Below, one piece after another: positions 7,461 through 9,835 of a stretch of 9,835 nt of DNA. A program made the position numbers and the translations under genes. The stretch spans positions 1 through 9,835 of the forward strand of contig JANXSA010000056.1 of the NCBI GenBank assembly GCA_025352915.1. Reading direction: 5' to 3'. The stretch's first letter is position 1. Each line of letters starts with the position of its first letter. The notes beneath the pieces were generated by a model. It did not search any database and was not told the DNA's origin. It was given only the letters and a program-made list of their open reading frames with translations. The stretch comes from Rhodospirillales bacterium (GTDB lineage Bacteria; Pseudomonadota; Alphaproteobacteria; Acetobacterales; Acetobacteraceae).

Positions 7461-8123
7461 ATGCTCGACACCTTCTTCAACGTCGAGATCATGCGCGCCG
7501 CCTGGCCGATCCTGGTCGCCGGATTGGGCAACACGCTGCTGCTATCGGCCACCGTGGTGCCGCTGGGGTTGCTGGGCGGCCTGATCCTGGCGCTGCTGGC
7601 GCGCCACCGCTCGCCCTGGATACGCTGGCCGCTCATGGCCTGGGTGGATTTCTTCCGCGCCTTCCCGCCGCTGGTGCTGCTGATCTTCCTCTATGCCGGG
7701 CTGCCGTTCATCGGCCTGGAGCTTAACGGTTTCGGCTGCGTGGCGATCGCATTCTTCCTCAACACCGGCGCCTATTACGGCGAAATCCTGCGGGCGGGGA
7801 TCGACTCGGTGCCGACCGGCCAGACCGAGGCGGCGCGCTCCACCGGGCTCACCGGCGGCCAGACCTTGACCTACATCGTGCTGCCGCAAGCCGTGCGCAA
7901 CGTGCTGCCGGACCTGATGTCGAACACCCTGGAAGTGGTCAAGCTGACCGCACTCGGCAGCGTGGTGGCCATGCCGGAACTGCTGTTCCAGGCCCGCCAG
8001 GCCCAGAGCCTGACCTACAACCCAACCCCGATCGTGGTCGCCGCGCTGATGTATTTCGCCCTGCTCTGGCCGCTGGTGCGCCTGCTGAGCCGGCTGGAAA
8101 ACCGGGCGCTGCGGACGGGGTAG
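7461..8123 (+). CDS. Polar amino acid ABC transporter permease 2
   Basis: A 220-residue inner-membrane permease of the HisM/GlnP type (BPD_transp_1). It has about five hydrophobic segments and a complete EAA loop at 123-145 (EAARSTGLTGGQTLTYIVLPQA), the contact site for the ATPase. The region after it (NTLEVVKLTALGSVVAMPELLFQA) is typical of the family. Its ATG directly abuts the TAG of permease 1, so translation is coupled. Its N-terminus, MLDTFFNVEIMRAAWPI, resembles the start of permease 1 (LDTFFNARVMAKYWPD), so the two are paralogs and should form the heterodimeric channel. If permease 1 is truly broken, this protein would have to act as a homodimer or the transporter would be dead. Confidence 0.95.
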   Translation: MLDTFFNVEIMRAAWPILVAGLGNTLLLSATVVPLGLLGGLILALLARHRSPWIRWPLMAWVDFFRAFPPLVLLIFLYAGLPFIGLELNGFGCVAIAFFLNTGAYYGEILRAGIDSVPTGQTEAARSTGLTGGQTLTYIVLPQAVRNVLPDLMSNTLEVVKLTALGSVVAMPELLFQARQAQSLTYNPTPIVVAALMYFALLWPLVRLLSRLENRALRTG

Positions 8124-8164
8124 GACAGCACCGTCAATCCGGCATTTGCGGTACCACGACAACA

Positions 8165-8178
8165 GGCGCATCAGCGCC
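8165..8178 (+). other. Small hairpin abutting the hemoglobin start codon
   Basis: GGCGC-ATCA-GCGCC can fold into a 5-bp stem two bases before ATG 8181, in the place of a ribosome binding site; no Shine-Dalgarno match is present there. It may lower or control initiation, or be chance in GC-rich DNA. Confidence 0.25.
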
Positions 8179-8180
8179 GC

Positions 8181-8615
8181 ATGAGCACATCGGTCCATAT
8201 CGAGCCCGATCCCGAGCGCCGCGCCGCGCTGACCCGGGCCATCAGCGCACAGACCGGCCTGGATCGGGAGGGGATCGAAGCCTTCCTGCGCGCCTTCTAC
8301 GGCGCCGCGCGTGAGGACCCCATCCTTGGCCCCGCCTTCGCCGACGTCGCCGACTGGGAGAAGCATATCGCCGTCATCACCCGCTTCTGGGGCTCAGTCG
8401 CGCTGATGACCGGCGAATACCATGGCCAGCCCATGCAGGCCCACGCCCACCTGGCCCTGACCCCGGCGCATTTCGCCCGCTGGCTGGAAATCTTCGAACG
8501 CATCGCTCGCGACCATTTCACTCACGGCGGCGCCGAACACATGCTGGAACGCGCCCGGCGCATCGCGCGCAGCCTGGAGATGGGGCTGATCCCGCTGCAC
8601 CTGCCGGCACGGTAG
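8181..8615 (+). CDS. Group III truncated hemoglobin
   Basis: A 144-residue small globin. Aligned by eye with Campylobacter Ctb it keeps the key group III residues: Tyr B10 (Y40, in AFYGAAREDP), His E7 (H62, in WEKHIAVITRFW), the proximal heme ligand His F8 (H88, in GQPMQAHAHLAL) and Trp G8 (W101, in FARWLEIF). The stretches EDPILGPAF and FWGSVALMTGEYHGQP are also characteristic. Group III proteins bind O2 tightly and are linked to oxygen or nitric-oxide handling, but the role is poorly settled. The N-terminus is about 20 residues longer than in Ctb. It lies 57 nt after permease 2 on the same strand and may be co-transcribed, though no functional link to the importer is obvious. The ATG at 8181 is the only sensible start and lacks a clear ribosome site. 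Its TAG is followed at once by repeat copy B. Confidence 0.92.
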   Translation: MSTSVHIEPDPERRAALTRAISAQTGLDREGIEAFLRAFYGAAREDPILGPAFADVADWEKHIAVITRFWGSVALMTGEYHGQPMQAHAHLALTPAHFARWLEIFERIARDHFTHGGAEHMLERARRIARSLEMGLIPLHLPAR

Positions 8616-8669
8616 GGAAGCAAGGCCGGGGCTTTGCCCCTGGACCCCAGCAGGGGTCCGAGACCCCTG
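8616..8669 (+). repeat. Double-hairpin intergenic repeat, copy B
   Basis: Starts GGAAGCAAGGC directly after the hemoglobin TAG. Stem-loop 1 is GGGGC-TTT-GCCCC (8628-8640). Stem-loop 2 has an 8-bp stem, CAGGGGTC and GACCCCTG, with loop CGA (8651-8669). An alternative hairpin, GGACCCC-AGCA-GGGGTCC, would compete with stem-loop 2. It matches copies A and C in order and spacing, while stem bases differ by paired changes. Confidence 0.85.
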
Positions 8670-8684
8670 CACCCTCAACCATGA

Positions 8685-8754
8685 AGCGCCTTCGGCTAAG
8701 GGGGGTGTCGAGGCCTTGATAAAGGCCGCGACACCCCCCTTAGCCGAAGGCGCT
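8685..8754. repeat. Large perfect palindrome between convergent genes
   Basis: Arms 8685-8710 and 8729-8754 are exact reverse complements over 26 bp, each containing GCGCCTTCGGCTAAG and six consecutive G or C bases. Inside, after one A/G mismatch, GGCCTT and AAGGCC add six pairs around the loop GATA, giving a 70-nt hairpin with 32 pairs. It lies midway between two convergent stop codons and could act as a bidirectional terminator or as a barrier to RNA decay. No T-run follows on either strand, so classical intrinsic termination is uncertain. Confidence 0.9.
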
Positions 8755-8767
8755 CAAAGATGGGGGT

Positions 8768-8818
8768 CTGGGGCCTCAGGCCCCAGCGGGTCGAGGGCAG
8801 AGCCCTCGCCTTGCTTCC
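8768..8818 (-). repeat. Double-hairpin intergenic repeat, copy C
   Basis: On the minus strand GGAAGCAAGGC begins with the last G of the oxidoreductase TAG. Stem-loop 1 is CGAGGGC-TCT-GCCCTCG (8792-8808) and stem-loop 2 is CTGGGGCC-TGA-GGCCCCAG (8768-8786). It is head to head with copy B, with the large palindrome between them, so nearly the whole 8616-8818 interval is one imperfect inverted repeat. Confidence 0.85.
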
Positions 8819-9835
8819 TACCGCAGCGACGCGTTCAGCTTGGCCAGTGCCGCGGCACCCGGCACCAACTCGTCGTCCATCATTTCGTTGAACGGCTTGT
8901 CGGCGGTTTCCATATACATGTGCATATCCTCGGCATCGGGATCGACATAGAGCAGCCCGGTGACGATCTCGCCGCGCGCCTTGCGGGTTTCCAGGAAGTT
9001 CATCGCCGCCACCCGGTCGGTCACGTCGTAGTCATTGGCCAGCTTGCGCAGCTTCAACAGGCTGCCGTCATGCTGGCGCACGATCTCGGTGCTGCCCGGC
9101 TCGTAGTCCACGGTGATTTCGTTGCGCCCGGTGATCACGTCGAGGAAGTTCACCGCCTCGTTGTGTTCGCGCACGTAGTCGAAACTCTTGGTGCTGCCGT
9201 CGTGGTTGTTGAAGGCGACACAGGGCGAGATGCAATCAATGAAGGCCGAGCCATTATGCTTCATCGCGCCCTTGATCAGCGGCACCAGCTGGCCTTTGTC
9301 GCCCGAAAAGCTGCGCGCGACATAGGTGGCGCCGAGTTGCAGCGCGATGCCGATCATGTCGATGGCTTCGTCCATGTTCGCTACACCGCGCTTGTTCTTC
9401 GCCCCGCGGTCGGCAGTGGCGGAAAACTGGCCCTTGGTCAGGCCGTACACGCCATTGTTCTCGACGATATAGGTCATGTTCACGCCGCGCCGGATCGAAT
9501 GCGAGAACTGCCCGAAGCCGATCGAGGCGCTGTCGCCGTCACCGGAAACGCCAAGATACAAAAGCTCCCGATTGGCCAGGTTGGCGCCGGTCAGCACCGA
9601 CGGCATGCGCCCGTGCACCGAATTGAAGCCGTGCGAATTGCCCAGGAAATAGCTCGGTGTTTTCGACGAACAGCCGATGCCGGACATCTTGGCGATGCGG
9701 TGCGGCGGCAGGTCCAGCTCGAAACAGGCGCGGATGATCGCCGCCGAGATCGAGTCATGCCCGCACCCGGCGCACAGCGTGGAAACCGGCCCCTCGTAGT
9801 CGCGCCGCGTAAAGCCCAGCGCGTTCTTCGGCAGG
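8818..9835 (-). CDS. korB: 2-oxoacid:ferredoxin oxidoreductase, beta subunit (partial, 5' end beyond window)
   Basis: Thiamine-diphosphate subunit of a CoA-dependent 2-oxoacid:ferredoxin oxidoreductase, most like the 2-oxoglutarate enzyme that makes succinyl-CoA and reduced ferredoxin. About 338 residues are visible and the frame stays open to the edge, reading LPKNALGFTRRDYEG and on; the ATG at 9687 is internal, because the conserved CAGCGHDSISAAI lies before it. Cysteines for one 4Fe-4S cluster are CAGC, GIGC and one of those in DCISPC. The TPP/Mg motif is GDGDSASIG through ENNGVYGLTKGQ. The alpha subunit gene would be expected just upstream, outside the window. The KorB name rests on overall resemblance; pyruvate or another 2-oxoacid cannot be excluded. 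The TAG stop at 8818-8820 overlaps repeat copy C. Confidence 0.92.
   Translation of the reverse strand, partial: LPKNALGFTRRDYEGPVSTLCAGCGHDSISAAIIRACFELDLPPHRIAKMSGIGCSSKTPSYFLGNSHGFNSVHGRMPSVLTGANLANRELLYLGVSGDGDSASIGFGQFSHSIRRGVNMTYIVENNGVYGLTKGQFSATADRGAKNKRGVANMDEAIDMIGIALQLGATYVARSFSGDKGQLVPLIKGAMKHNGSAFIDCISPCVAFNNHDGSTKSFDYVREHNEAVNFLDVITGRNEITVDYEPGSTEIVRQHDGSLLKLRKLANDYDVTDRVAAMNFLETRKARGEIVTGLLYVDPDAEDMHMYMETADKPFNEMMDDELVPGAAALAKLNASLR

Noticed and set aside
8616..8818. A CRISPR array or insertion sequence in the repeat region
   Set aside because: There are no regularly spaced direct repeats with unique spacers, and no transposase ORF or target-site duplication is visible.
8818..9687. 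A 289-residue oxidoreductase subunit starting at ATG 9687
   Set aside because: The frame stays open to the window edge and encodes the conserved CAGCGHDS cysteines upstream, so the gene is longer and partial here.

Overview
The window is GC-rich and densely coding, with strong G/C preference at third codon positions. The gene set fits an aerobic alphaproteobacterium, perhaps a Rhodospirillales relative: cysteine synthase, a 2-oxoacid:ferredoxin oxidoreductase beta subunit, a group III truncated hemoglobin, a polar amino acid ABC operon and a HAD-UbiA fusion. The taxonomic placement is an inference from family resemblance only; no rRNA or other marker is present.

Layout. Positions 1-54 hold a double-hairpin repeat (copy A), cut by the window edge. 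From 5014 down to 79 all genes lie on the minus strand, in transcription order: a polytopic GT-C-like glycosyltransferase candidate, a HAD-UbiA fusion prenyltransferase whose start lies two bases after the previous stop, an unannotated 26-residue candidate membrane peptide, a secreted right-handed beta-helix protein, and cysK. A divergent intergenic region (5015-5159) separates these from a plus-strand operon at 5160-8123: periplasmic substrate-binding protein, ATPase, permease 1 (split by a one-base frameshift near 7258) and permease 2. A truncated hemoglobin gene follows at 8181-8615. A highly structured convergent intergenic region (8616-8817) then separates it from the minus-strand 2-oxoacid:ferredoxin oxidoreductase beta subunit, which runs off the right edge.

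How the genes work together. The plus-strand operon should form one amino-acid-type importer (periplasmic receptor, two permeases, ATPase), if permease 1 is really functional. The GT-C-like and HAD-UbiA genes look like a coupled pair making and using a polyprenyl-phosphate-linked pentose for a cell-surface glycan. The HAD domain would supply the phosphatase step that mycobacteria carry out with a separate protein. cysK makes cysteine and appears to have its own upstream control region.

Most notable points: (1) three copies of a module with two hairpins whose stems vary by compensatory changes while the loops stay YGA or TYY, two of them head to head around a 26-bp perfect palindrome and starting at the stop codons of two convergent genes; (2) an otherwise intact ABC permease with a one-base frameshift; (3) a 26-codon membrane-peptide ORF in a gap that would normally be left blank; (4) an exact 21-bp tandem duplication that spans the stop codon of the UbiA fusion; (5) the HAD-UbiA/GT-C pair. 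No CRISPR array, tRNA, rRNA, transposase or phage gene was seen, and no stretch above 300 bases lacks a gene.
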